From positions 1-6,270 of the forward strand of contig CATOLK010000069.1 of NCBI GenBank assembly GCA_951801155.1: a DNA stretch of 6,270 bases, in the 5' to 3' direction. The translations under genes and the position numbers were made by a program. Positions 1 to 5,978 of the stretch are shown here, in pieces. How positions within the stretch are numbered: the stretch's first letter is position 1; every line of letters starts with the position of its first letter. Below the pieces are notes generated by a model. The model did not search any database and was not told where the DNA came from. It worked only from the letters and a program-made list of their open reading frames with translations. The DNA comes from an uncultured Rickettsiales bacterium (GTDB lineage: Bacteria > Pseudomonadota > Alphaproteobacteria > Rickettsiales > UBA1997).

Positions 1-20
1 ATCCAGAAATAAATTACTTT

Positions 21-56
21 AATATAGAAAAAGAGTATTGGTAATTTTTCTATATT
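21..56. repeat. Perfect 12-bp inverted repeat (hairpin), possible terminator
   Basis: AATATAGAAAAA (21-32) is the exact inverse complement of TTTTTCTATATT (45-56), with a 12-nt loop. Each arm contains a single G/C position. A plus-strand transcript would form a stem followed by a U/A-rich tail, so it may be an AT-only terminator for a gene outside the window or a two-way terminator. No gene end is visible on the left to support this. Confidence 0.4.
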
Positions 57-114
57 TTATAATATAAAAAACCTTTAAAATATTTTTCTATAATTTAATA
101 TTCTTTATATTACT

Positions 115-176
115 GGATTCCACATTAAGAATTTCTAAATAAACAAATTTATTAAGAAATTCTAATCTGGAATGAC
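115..176. repeat. Palindromic repeat element, copy A
   Basis: The left arm (from 117: ATTCCACATTAAGAATTTCT) and the right arm (ending at 173: AAGAAATTCTAATCTGGAAT) are inverse complements apart from one substitution and a one-base bulge. They close around an AT-rich centre. The ends resemble GTCATTCC...GGAATGAC, a type of end seen in short dispersed palindromic or MITE-like elements in many bacterial genomes. No transposase is present. Related copies lie at 198-235, 6118-6177 and 6223-6270. Confidence 0.75.
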
Positions 177-257
177 GTAAATAAAGGAAAATTAAAGAAT
201 AAACAAGCTTATTAAAAAATTCTAATTGGAATGACGAAATAAAAGAAAATCAAAAAA
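138..257. repeat. Tandem duplication, 60-bp period, of the right half of copy A
   Basis: Unit 1 (138-197) and unit 2 (198-257) both begin AATAAACAA. They align over about 60 bases with roughly eight differences, two of them single-base deletions in unit 2. The similarity covers the right arm of the palindrome (ATTCTAAT..TGGAATGACG) and the flank behind it (AAATAAA.GAAAAT). Unit 2 has the right arm without a left arm, so it arose by tandem duplication and not by a separate insertion. A third, much weaker unit may begin at about 258. Confidence 0.7.
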
Positions 258-339
258 ATAACAAATCTAACAAAAAAAGGAAGATGCAAAAATAAAAATT
301 ATTAAAAAATAAAATTATTAAATATATATAGAAAATAAG

Positions 340-412
340 AATAGTTTTATGCAGGAGATCTGTTATTAAAAAAATTAGTAATAAAAAAGTAAATTTTTTA
401 GAAAAAACTATT
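340..412. repeat. Inverted repeat overlapping the tkt 3' end, weak terminator candidate
   Basis: AATAGTTTT (340-348) pairs exactly with AAAACTATT (404-412), which spans the tkt stop codon. Inside the loop, TTATTA (363-368) pairs with TAATAA (379-384). On the minus strand the tkt transcript could fold into this nested structure. It has no GC-rich stem and its long loop makes it a poor standard terminator. No better terminator for tkt is visible within the window. Confidence 0.3.
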
Positions 413-2384
413 TTTTAATTTTTTCAACTATTTTTTCAACTATATTTTCTTTAGTTATACCAAAAAATTCATAAACCTGTTCAGCTGGAGCAGAAATTCC
501 AAATTTATCATTTTTTATTCCAAAAAATAATCCATCTTCTCCAATATATCTTTCCCAACCATAACCACAAGCTGCTTCTATTCCAACTCTTAAAGTTTTT
601 CTATTTAATATTTCTTCTTTGTAATTATCATTTTGTCTATCAAAAATATCAAAACAAGGAGCAGAAACAACTCTTGCTTCAATATTTCTATTTTTTAATT
701 CCTCTTGAACTTCCAAAGCTAAATTTACTTCAGTTCCAGTAGCTATTAAAGTAACTATCGCCTTTTCATTTTCTCTCAAAACATAAGCACCTTTTTTAAC
801 TAAATTTTCTTCTGATTTATCCTTTATAAAATTAACATTTTGCCTTGAAAATATTAAAGCAGATGGTGTATATTTATTTTCCATAGCTATTTCATAACAA
901 TCAATAGTTTCTTGTAGATCTGCCGGTCTAAAAACATTTAAATTTGGTATAGCTCTTAAACTAGCTAAATGTTCAACTGGTTGATGTGTTGGTCCATCTT
1001 CTCCAAGACCAATACTATCATGTGTTAAAATATATAAAACTTGTAATCCCATTAAAGCACTTAATCTTATGGCTGGTTTTTCATAATCCGCAAAACAGAA
1101 AAATGTTCCAGCATAAGGAACCACTCCACCATTTAGAGCCAATCCATTCATTATAGCAGCCATAGCATGTTCTCTTATGCCATAATTCAAATATCTACCA
1201 CTATAATTATCTTTATTTAAAACATCTATAGATTCTGTTTTTGTAAGAACTGAACTAGTTAAATCAGCACTTCCTCCAATTAATTGTTCAACATCTTTAG
1301 TCAAAACTTCCAAGACTCTTTGTGAAGATTTTCTTGTGGCTTCTTTTGGGGCTTCTTCTATAATTTGTTTTTTAAACTGTAATAAATTTTCTTCCCAATT
1401 ATCACCAAAATCACCTTTTAATAATCTTGTAAATTCTTCAAATTTATTTGATTTTTCACAATTTTTCTTCCATTCTGCGAAAACTTCTTCATTTCTTTCA
1501 GTTGACCTTTTCCACAATTGCAAAACATTTTCTGGAATTTCAAAATCACCCCACTCACTGCAATTTAAAGCTTTCTTTGTAGCTTTTAAATCATCACCTT
1601 TTATAGGAGAACCATGACATTTATTAGTACCTTCTTTTGGAGAACAATAACCAATTTTAGTTTTAAATGATATAAACACTGGTTTATCGCTGTTTTGTGC
1701 TTCCGTTAATACATTTCTTATAGCATCAAAATCATGACCATTTGCCTCTAAATATTTGAAATTTATTGATTCAAATCGCATTTTCATATCTTCATTTCTA
1801 GCAACGGAAGTATTGCCATCAATTGTAATTTCGTTATTATCCCATAAAATAATTAAATTCTTTAAATTCAAATTTCCAGCAATAGACAAAGCCTCGTAGC
1901 TTATACCTTCCATTAAACAACCATCACCAACCATACAATAAGTTTTATGATTTATTAAATCATTAAATTTTGCATTTAAATGTCTTTCAGCAATAGCCAT
2001 ACCAACTGCATTTGCAACACCTTGCCCCAATGGTCCTGTTGTAGTTTCTATTCCTTTTAAATAACCATATTCAGGATGACCAGCGGCTTTTGAATGTAAT
2101 TGTCTAAAATTTTTTATTTGTTCTAAAGTACAATCTTCATAGCCAGTTAAATAAAGTAAAGAATATAACAACATAGAACCATGACCAGCAGATAAAATAA
2201 ATCTATCTCTATCGGCCCAATTTGGTTTTAATGGGGAAAATTTTAAAAATTCAGCAAATAAAACTGTTGCAACATCTGCAAATCCTAAAGGTAATCCCGG
2301 ATGGCCGGAGTTTGCCTTTGCTATTGCATCTAAGGATAGACATCTTATAGCATTTGCCATTAATTTTAATTCTTCGTTTTTCAT
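408..2384 (-). CDS. tkt: Transketolase, full length (658 aa)
   Basis: This is a thiamine diphosphate (ThDP) enzyme of the non-oxidative pentose phosphate pathway. It moves two-carbon ketol units between sugar phosphates (xylulose-5-P to ribose-5-P or erythrose-4-P) in the cytoplasm. The length matches the roughly 660-residue bacterial family. The N-terminal ThDP/pyrophosphate domain shows SGHPG (H28), SAGHGS (H68), AGHPE (H103), and the cofactor motif GDG at 153-155 followed by NN at 183-184. H257 lies in KCHGSP. The pyrimidine domain has GIREHA with the expected catalytic glutamate E405, and EDGPTHQP with H467. The C-terminal domain ends with a typical SAPAEQVYEFFGIT. All expected catalytic positions are present, so it looks functional. 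The ATG at 2384 gives the standard N-terminus; an in-frame stop lies upstream and no strong Shine-Dalgarno is visible. It lies 242 bp downstream of ftsI on the same strand, past a probable murE remnant, so it may have its own promoter. Confidence 0.97.
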   Translation of the reverse strand: MKNEELKLMANAIRCLSLDAIAKANSGHPGLPLGFADVATVLFAEFLKFSPLKPNWADRDRFILSAGHGSMLLYSLLYLTGYEDCTLEQIKNFRQLHSKAAGHPEYGYLKGIETTTGPLGQGVANAVGMAIAERHLNAKFNDLINHKTYCMVGDGCLMEGISYEALSIAGNLNLKNLIILWDNNEITIDGNTSVARNEDMKMRFESINFKYLEANGHDFDAIRNVLTEAQNSDKPVFISFKTKIGYCSPKEGTNKCHGSPIKGDDLKATKKALNCSEWGDFEIPENVLQLWKRSTERNEEVFAEWKKNCEKSNKFEEFTRLLKGDFGDNWEENLLQFKKQIIEEAPKEATRKSSQRVLEVLTKDVEQLIGGSADLTSSVLTKTESIDVLNKDNYSGRYLNYGIREHAMAAIMNGLALNGGVVPYAGTFFCFADYEKPAIRLSALMGLQVLYILTHDSIGLGEDGPTHQPVEHLASLRAIPNLNVFRPADLQETIDCYEIAMENKYTPSALIFSRQNVNFIKDKSEENLVKKGAYVLRENEKAIVTLIATGTEVNLALEVQEELKNRNIEARVVSAPCFDIFDRQNDNYKEEILNRKTLRVGIEAACGYGWERYIGEDGLFFGIKNDKFGISAPAEQVYEFFGITKENIVEKIVEKIKK

Positions 2385-2411
2385 GTTTTTCTGTTTAATT
2401 TGTTTAAAATA

Positions 2412-2439
2412 ATATTAAAAAAAAATTTTAAAATAACAA
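2412..2439 (-). promoter_or_regulatory. Possible promoter for tkt
   Basis: On the minus strand there is TTGTTA (2434-2439), a 16-bp spacer, and TAATAT (2412-2417), ending 28 bp before the tkt start codon. The -35 matches 4 of 6 and the -10 matches 4 of 6 sigma70 consensus bases. In sequence this AT-rich such matches arise easily by chance. The position is plausible because tkt is functionally unrelated to the genes upstream. Read-through from the dcw operon is the alternative. Confidence 0.25.
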
Positions 2440-2440
2440 G

Positions 2441-2465
2441 AAAAATTAATTATTAATTAATTTTT
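2441..2465. repeat. Perfect AT-only palindrome between ftsI/murE remnant and tkt
   Basis: Two 12-base arms (2441-2452 and 2454-2465) are exact inverse complements around a single central base. The arms read AAAAATTAATTA on the plus strand. As RNA this would be a long but GC-free hairpin ending in a run of five U on the minus strand, so it could be a weak terminator for the upstream operon in a very AT-rich genome. It could also be a chance AT palindrome or a protein binding site. There is no GC-rich stem base as in a standard intrinsic terminator. Confidence 0.35.
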
Positions 2466-2611
2466 AACATAACCATAGATTTATTTTAATTTTTTTCTAT
2501 TAAAATTCTATAAAGATTTAGATTTAACAAAATTATAAGAAGTACGAATCAACCCACTAATTTTTCAGAAGTTCTGTATTTAGTTAACAATCCAGCCAAG
2601 TTATATAACAT
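2460..2611 (-). pseudogene. murE: Probable remnant of the 5' end of murE
   Basis: The ATG at 2611 lies 16 nt past the ftsI stop, the place and spacing at which murE normally follows ftsI in dcw clusters. It opens a 20-codon frame, MLYNLAGLLTKYRTSEKLVG, ending in TGA at 2549-2551. A second frame then reads SGLIRTSYNFVKSKSL, a stop at 2508-2510, NFNRKKLK, another stop, and IYGYVKN up to about 2460. Joined across one frameshift and two stops, this resembles a MurE N-terminus: a short leucine-rich helix, then a G-(I/L)-x-x-DSR-x-V-x-x-GSLF-type motif, then a G-K/N-x-x-x-G-x-x-F/Y-I/V-x-x-A-type segment. MurE adds the third residue (usually meso-diaminopimelate) to UDP-MurNAc dipeptide. The rest of the gene, which would be about 480 residues, is absent. 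The identification comes from position plus by-eye motif resemblance, so it may be coincidental. Confidence 0.4.
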
Positions 2612-2626
2612 AAATATACACATTTT

Positions 2627-2989
2627 TCAATATCCTATTGACTTAAAATCAGTAAACAAAATAGTTTTCAAAATTATATTTTTAACTATTTCTGCAATAT
2701 TAGCACCAGTAACATATAAATTTTTATTAGCATTATGCGGTCTATCGGCAACAACAAAAATACTAAATTTTGGATCTTCAACTGGAAATACTCCTAAAAA
2801 AGATGAAACGTATTCTCCTTGTTTATATTCATTTTTAGATATTTTTCTTGCTGTTCCAGTTTTTCCTCCTACATTAAAACCATTAACATTAGCAAGTTTT
2901 GCTGTTCCTTTTTCTACTGTTATTTTAAATAATTTTTTCATTAAATCCGATGTTTCTTTTGAAATAACCTGACTTCTTTTGAAATTCAA
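2627..2989 (-). CDS. ftsI: C-terminal part of FtsI in the shifted frame (KTG motif)
   Basis: This frame encodes the last third of the FtsI transpeptidase domain: SQVISKETSDLMKKLF, the active-site motif GGKTGTA (K43-T44-G45 of the frame), SSFLGVFP and a C-terminal helix. This is the usual end of class B PBPs. The frame is open only from about 3013, and its first possible start (TTG at 2989) has no Shine-Dalgarno. It is therefore best read as the continuation of ftsI and not as a separate gene. Made alone, it would have no membrane anchor and no catalytic serine. Confidence 0.9.
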   Translation of the reverse strand: MNFKRSQVISKETSDLMKKLFKITVEKGTAKLANVNGFNVGGKTGTARKISKNEYKQGEYVSSFLGVFPVEDPKFSIFVVADRPHNANKNLYVTGANIAEIVKNIILKTILFTDFKSIGY

Positions 2990-4199
2990 AATTATATGAA
3001 AATCTCGGTGTAATCAACTCTCCATCATTTACTATTGCATTTGCAGCACTTATAACATGTAGAGGAGATACAGCAAGTCCGTAACCATAGGATATAGTCA
3101 TAAGATTTATTTCTTTCCATCTTCTTGGTTGTAAAGGTAAAACCGTTTGTTTAATGTCTGTATTAATTCTTTCTAAAAGCCCAATATTTTCAAAAAATTT
3201 TAATTGTCTATCAATTCCTATTTTTTGAGCTATTTGTATAGTTGCAACATTAGACGATAAGGCAAAAGCCTCTTTAGTTGTTATTTTTTGTCTATTTTTA
3301 ATTCCAGGAGAATCTTTTATAATAAAATCTTTATAAATAAAGTCGTTACTTACATTAAAAGTCGAATTTAAATTTATTAATTTTTCTTCTAATGCATTAG
3401 CAAAAGTAAAAATCTTAAATACAGAACCTAATTCATAATTGCCGTAAGTCGCGTGGTTAAATGTATTTTTAATATCATTAAGATTATTTGGATTAAAATC
3501 AGGAAGTGTAACCATAGCAAGAACATTTCCAGTTTTTATATCCATAACTATTCCAACTATAAAATTTACTTTATATTTCTCATAAGCGACAAGTAATTCA
3601 TCTCTAACAGCTTCCTGTATTTTTATATCAAGGGTTAATTTCAATGGATTATTATTTATATCTTTCAAATAATTATCATAATATTCTTCAATTCCTATTA
3701 TACCATTTTCATCAATATCTGTATAACCAACCACATGCGAAAAAAGATTATTATGTGGATAAAATCTCAATAAATCGTCTTCAAAAACTATAGCAGCTAT
3801 TGGTAATTGTTTAATTTTATTTTCTTCATCTGGCATTACATGTTTCTTTACAAGAATATAGTTAGATTTTATATTCTCATTTGTTATTTTACTATAAAAA
3901 GATTTATAATCTAATTTTAGTATTTCAGATAAACTTTTTGCTACAAATTGTTCGTTATCCAATAATTTTTTATTTAAATATAAAGTTTTTGTCTTTATAT
4001 CTGTAGCAATTATTATATTATTTCTATCAACTATATTTACTCTTTTTTTATTTTCATTAAGTGAAAAAATTTCTTGCTTGCTAAAATTTTTGTGATTAAT
4101 TACTGTTAAATAAAACAATCTTATTACTATAGTTAAAAAAACTAAAGCAATCATAAAAAATATAAAAATAATTTTTTTTATCTTTATTTTATTATTCAT
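2627..4199 (-). pseudogene. ftsI: Septal peptidoglycan transpeptidase FtsI/PBP3, frameshifted
   Basis: FtsI is a class B penicillin-binding protein that cross-links septal peptidoglycan; it is anchored in the inner membrane with its catalytic domain in the periplasm. The first frame (2925-4199, 424 codons) has a short basic N-terminus and a membrane anchor at about residues 10-32. A degenerate dimerisation-domain motif (VNIVDRNN, 54-61) replaces the usual RGxIxDRNG. The transpeptidase domain follows, with SVFK (nucleophile S259, K262) and SSN (315-317). After about residue 407 the frame leaves the family sequence and stops 17 codons later. The third motif, KTGT, is encoded in the other frame. 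From start codon to final stop there are 1573 bases, one more than a multiple of three; removing one base gives a 523-residue protein of normal architecture. The gene sits 7 nt after ftsL, as usual. It may be a recent pseudogene or an assembly or sequencing error. Confidence 0.9.
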
Positions 4200-4206
4200 T
4201 TTATAT

Positions 4207-4572
4207 TCATTTTAAAGCCATAAATCCATTTTTATCAGCTTTGTCATAATAATATGGTATCAAATTTTTTAAATCCTTTATTTGTTTTACCGTTACTAAT
4301 TCTCTATTATTAAATTCTTCTATTTTCATTTTTTGAACCTCCGTATATATTCTTTTTAGTCTATTCGGACTTGATAAATATACAATTTCTAGATCCAATG
4401 TTTTTTTCTGTTTTTCCAATATAACGATATTTTCTTGTATATCTCTTATATTTTTTTTTAACTGAAAAATTTTATATTTCACTCCTATCAAACAAAAAAA
4501 AGATAAAAATGAGCTCATAAACAAAAAATTCTTAAACAATATTAAAAACTCCTTAATATCGATTTTTAACAT
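4207..4572 (-). CDS. ftsL: FtsL-like cell division protein (121 aa)
   Basis: This is a small bitopic membrane protein with the layout of FtsL, which with FtsB and FtsQ scaffolds the divisome and activates FtsWI. It has a short N-terminus and one hydrophobic segment at about residues 9-31. A predicted periplasmic coiled coil rich in K, E, I and L follows at about 34-67. Then comes LSSPNRLKRI (66-75), the family's characteristic L-x-S-P-x-R-L-x-x-I/Y motif. Its place between rsmH and ftsI is the canonical one for ftsL. The ATG overlaps the rsmH stop by 7 nt (ATGTTAA), suggesting translational coupling. GAGGGG about 10 nt upstream is the only reasonable Shine-Dalgarno in the operon. FtsL sequences diverge strongly, so the name rests on layout, motif and position. 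Confidence 0.82.
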   Translation of the reverse strand: MLKIDIKEFLILFKNFLFMSSFLSFFCLIGVKYKIFQLKKNIRDIQENIVILEKQKKTLDLEIVYLSSPNRLKRIYTEVQKMKIEEFNNRELVTVKQIKDLKNLIPYYYDKADKNGFMALK

Positions 4573-5480
4573 TTTATAGCCCCTCTCAATTTTGCTGATC
4601 TTGACCTTTTATTACTATTAGCTTCAACTTCCGAAACTAAAATAGGCTTTTTTGTTATTACATTAAAAATTGGGGTTTTTATTTCATTTTTATATTTATT
4701 TATTTTTCCAAGTTTTAAATCCCCATATTCATTAAAAAAATTTTTTACAATTCTATCCTCTAGTGAATGAAAACTCACCACTACAAGTCTTCCTCCACTT
4801 TTTAGTAATTTTATAGAATCAAACAAAATAGTTTCCAATTCTTTTAATTCATTATTTACATAAATTCTTATAGCTTGAAAAGTCTTTGTAGCATTATCTA
4901 TCTTAGATCTTGTATTAAAACAACTTCTAACAACTTCCGCTAATTCTGTAGTAGTTTTTAAATATCTATTTTTTCTTCTTGCAACTATTTTTTTAGCTAT
5001 TACTCTACTTTTATTTTCTTCTCCATATTTATATATTATATCAGCCAAATCTTCTTCTTTAAATTTATTCACCACAGTATAAGCATCAAAATCATTTTTA
5101 CCCATAGTCATACTTAACGGTGCTTCCTTATTAAAAGAAAAACCTCTTTCAGCATTATCCAATTGCATAGAAGATACACCCAAATCAAGCACTATACCAT
5201 CTAAACTATTTTCTTCTATATTATCTTTAATTTCACTAAATTTTGTATTCAAAAAACTAAATCTTTCTTTATATTTATCTTTTACTTCATCTGCAAAAAC
5301 TTCAACATTTTCATCTCTATCAACTCCAATAACTTTACAATTACAGGAATCCAAGATTTTTTTTGTATATCCACCAGCTCCAAATGTTCCATCTAAAATT
5401 ATATCATTATCTTTAGGTTTCAAACAATCTAAAACCTCATTTAACATTACAGATATATGTCCATTTAATTCATTTTGCAT
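4566..5480 (-). CDS. rsmH: 16S rRNA (cytosine1402-N4)-methyltransferase RsmH/MraW
   Basis: RsmH uses S-adenosylmethionine to methylate N4 of C1402 in the 16S rRNA decoding centre. At 304 residues it has normal length. HISVMLNEVL (8-17) is the family N-terminus. DGTFGAGGYT (30-39) is the SAM-binding glycine loop, and GVDRD (52-56) is the acidic end of beta 2. LDLGVSSMQLD (98-108) and RGFSF (112-116) are hallmark motifs, as are AIRIYVNNEL (203-212), GGRLVVVSFHSLEDRIVK (229-246) and the terminal NKRSRSAKLRGA. One oddity is PLSMTMG (121-127), where most relatives have PLDMRM. The start codon lies inside the end of mraZ (11-nt overlap) with only a weak purine-rich stretch upstream, so translation is probably coupled. 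Confidence 0.96.
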   Translation of the reverse strand: MQNELNGHISVMLNEVLDCLKPKDNDIILDGTFGAGGYTKKILDSCNCKVIGVDRDENVEVFADEVKDKYKERFSFLNTKFSEIKDNIEENSLDGIVLDLGVSSMQLDNAERGFSFNKEAPLSMTMGKNDFDAYTVVNKFKEEDLADIIYKYGEENKSRVIAKKIVARRKNRYLKTTTELAEVVRSCFNTRSKIDNATKTFQAIRIYVNNELKELETILFDSIKLLKSGGRLVVVSFHSLEDRIVKNFFNEYGDLKLGKINKYKNEIKTPIFNVITKKPILVSEVEANSNKRSRSAKLRGAIKC

Positions 5481-5919
5481 TTCTAAATATATCTCTATTA
5501 TTCTTAATTTTAATTCTAGCTTCTACTAGATAATCTTTAAATAAATCCGGTTGCCATATTTCAAAAATTTGACCTTTTCCAATAAATGTAGCTGAAGATG
5601 TTATATTTGCAAATTCCATCAAATTTTTTGGTAATAAAATTCTTCCATCTTTATCAAATTGTAATTGGGCCGAACCACCAAGAATTATGGCAGAAAAGGC
5701 ATCCTGTTCATCACTAAAAGGATCTAAATCATCAATTTTTTTACTTAATTCTTCAATTCTTGCTAAACTACAACCTTCAATACATTTATTTATAGAAGAT
5801 TCATATAAAACTACATAAGATTGACCTTCTTCTTGTAAAACATTCCTAAACTGAGCCGGTAAGGATACTCTTCCCTTAACGTCAACTTTGTTTTCGAATG
5901 TTGATAAGAATAAACTCAT
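5470..5919 (-). CDS. mraZ: Transcriptional regulator MraZ
   Basis: MraZ is a DNA-binding protein of the SpoVT/AbrB fold that forms rings and, in Escherichia coli, represses the dcw operon that it heads. The 149 residues are close to the usual length of 140-155. Two tandem swapped-hairpin domains are visible. The first has DVKGR (13-17) followed by VSLPAQFR, the second DKDGR (89-93) followed by ILLPKNL; these are the two DxxxR signatures that bind DNA. It is the first gene of the operon. The ATG at 5919 lies two bases after a 10-bp-periodic repeat array and has no recognisable Shine-Dalgarno. A strong promoter match is just upstream, so the mRNA leader would be only about 23 nt. Autoregulation through the repeat array is likely. 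Confidence 0.96.
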   Translation of the reverse strand: MSLFLSTFENKVDVKGRVSLPAQFRNVLQEEGQSYVVLYESSINKCIEGCSLARIEELSKKIDDLDPFSDEQDAFSAIILGGSAQLQFDKDGRILLPKNLMEFANITSSATFIGKGQIFEIWQPDLFKDYLVEARIKIKNNRDIFRNAK

Positions 5920-5920
5920 T

Positions 5921-5967
5921 CTATGGTTTTTTATGGTAACTTATGGTATATTATGTAATCTTATGTT
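5921..5967 (-). promoter_or_regulatory. Probable MraZ operator: five 10-bp-spaced direct repeats
   Basis: On the plus strand, TATGGT occurs at 5922-5927, 5932-5937 and 5942-5947, and TATGT at 5952-5956 and 5962-5966. That is five copies with an exact 10-bp period, or ACCATA/ACATA on the coding strand. The E. coli MraZ operator is a set of TGGGN repeats separated by 5 nt, so it has the same 10-bp period, and it lies beside the promoter of the same gene. Here the array covers the -10 box, the presumed transcription start and the whole leader up to two bases before the mraZ ATG. A bound MraZ ring would block transcription initiation. The link to MraZ is inferred from period, motif resemblance and position. 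Confidence 0.75.
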
Positions 5968-5978
5968 TTTAATGTCAA
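5950..5978 (-). promoter_or_regulatory. Sigma70-type promoter of the mraZ-rsmH-ftsL-ftsI operon
   Basis: On the minus strand there is a perfect -35 TTGACA (5973-5978), a 17-bp spacer, and -10 CATAAT (5950-5955, 5 of 6 consensus). A T/A-rich stretch lies upstream of the -35 and could act as an UP element. Transcription would start near 5942-5944, giving a leader of about 23 nt. A perfect -35 hexamer with ideal spacing directly before the first gene of an operon is unlikely to be chance, even in AT-rich DNA. Confidence 0.8.

Larger units (their letters stand above)
1..407. other. Gene-free left flank, AT-rich, repeat-bearing
   Basis: I find no coding region or RNA gene here on either strand. 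The stretch holds a 12-bp hairpin (21-56), a palindromic repeat (115-176), a 60-bp tandem duplication (138-257) and an inverted repeat just past the tkt stop (340-412). The rest is low-complexity A/T, such as two copies of AAAATTATTAAA at 295-306 and 311-322. Confidence 0.7.

Noticed and set aside
115..257. CRISPR-like array in the left flank
   Set aside because: There are only two units, contiguous and similar along their full length with no unique spacers, and the repeat is a palindromic element.
281..295. Short frame after AGGAAG at 285 on the plus strand
   Set aside because: ATG CAA AAA TAA encodes three residues only; it is not a gene.
1336..1617. Plus-strand open frame of 93 codons inside tkt
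   Set aside because: It lies opposite conserved transketolase sequence, is rich in F and S as expected for the antisense of K/E-rich coding DNA, and has no family motifs.
2461..2480. Possible second MraZ site (AACATAACCATAG) before tkt
   Set aside because: The two ACATA/CCATA cores are 6 bases apart, not 10, there are only two, and they fall in the suspected murE remnant.
2627..2989. A separate small gene starting at TTG 2989
   Set aside because: Its protein is plainly the C-terminal third of FtsI with the KTG motif and continues the upstream frame; there is no ribosome binding site.
2970..3000. Programmed ribosomal frameshift in ftsI
   Set aside because: No known slippery heptamer, internal Shine-Dalgarno or stop-codon pause site is visible at the junction, and FtsI is not known to be recoded; kept only as a remote alternative.
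4199..4210. Upstream ATG at 4210 as the ftsI start
   Set aside because: It is out of frame with ftsI and meets a stop after four codons; the ATG at 4199 gives the normal basic N-terminus and membrane anchor.
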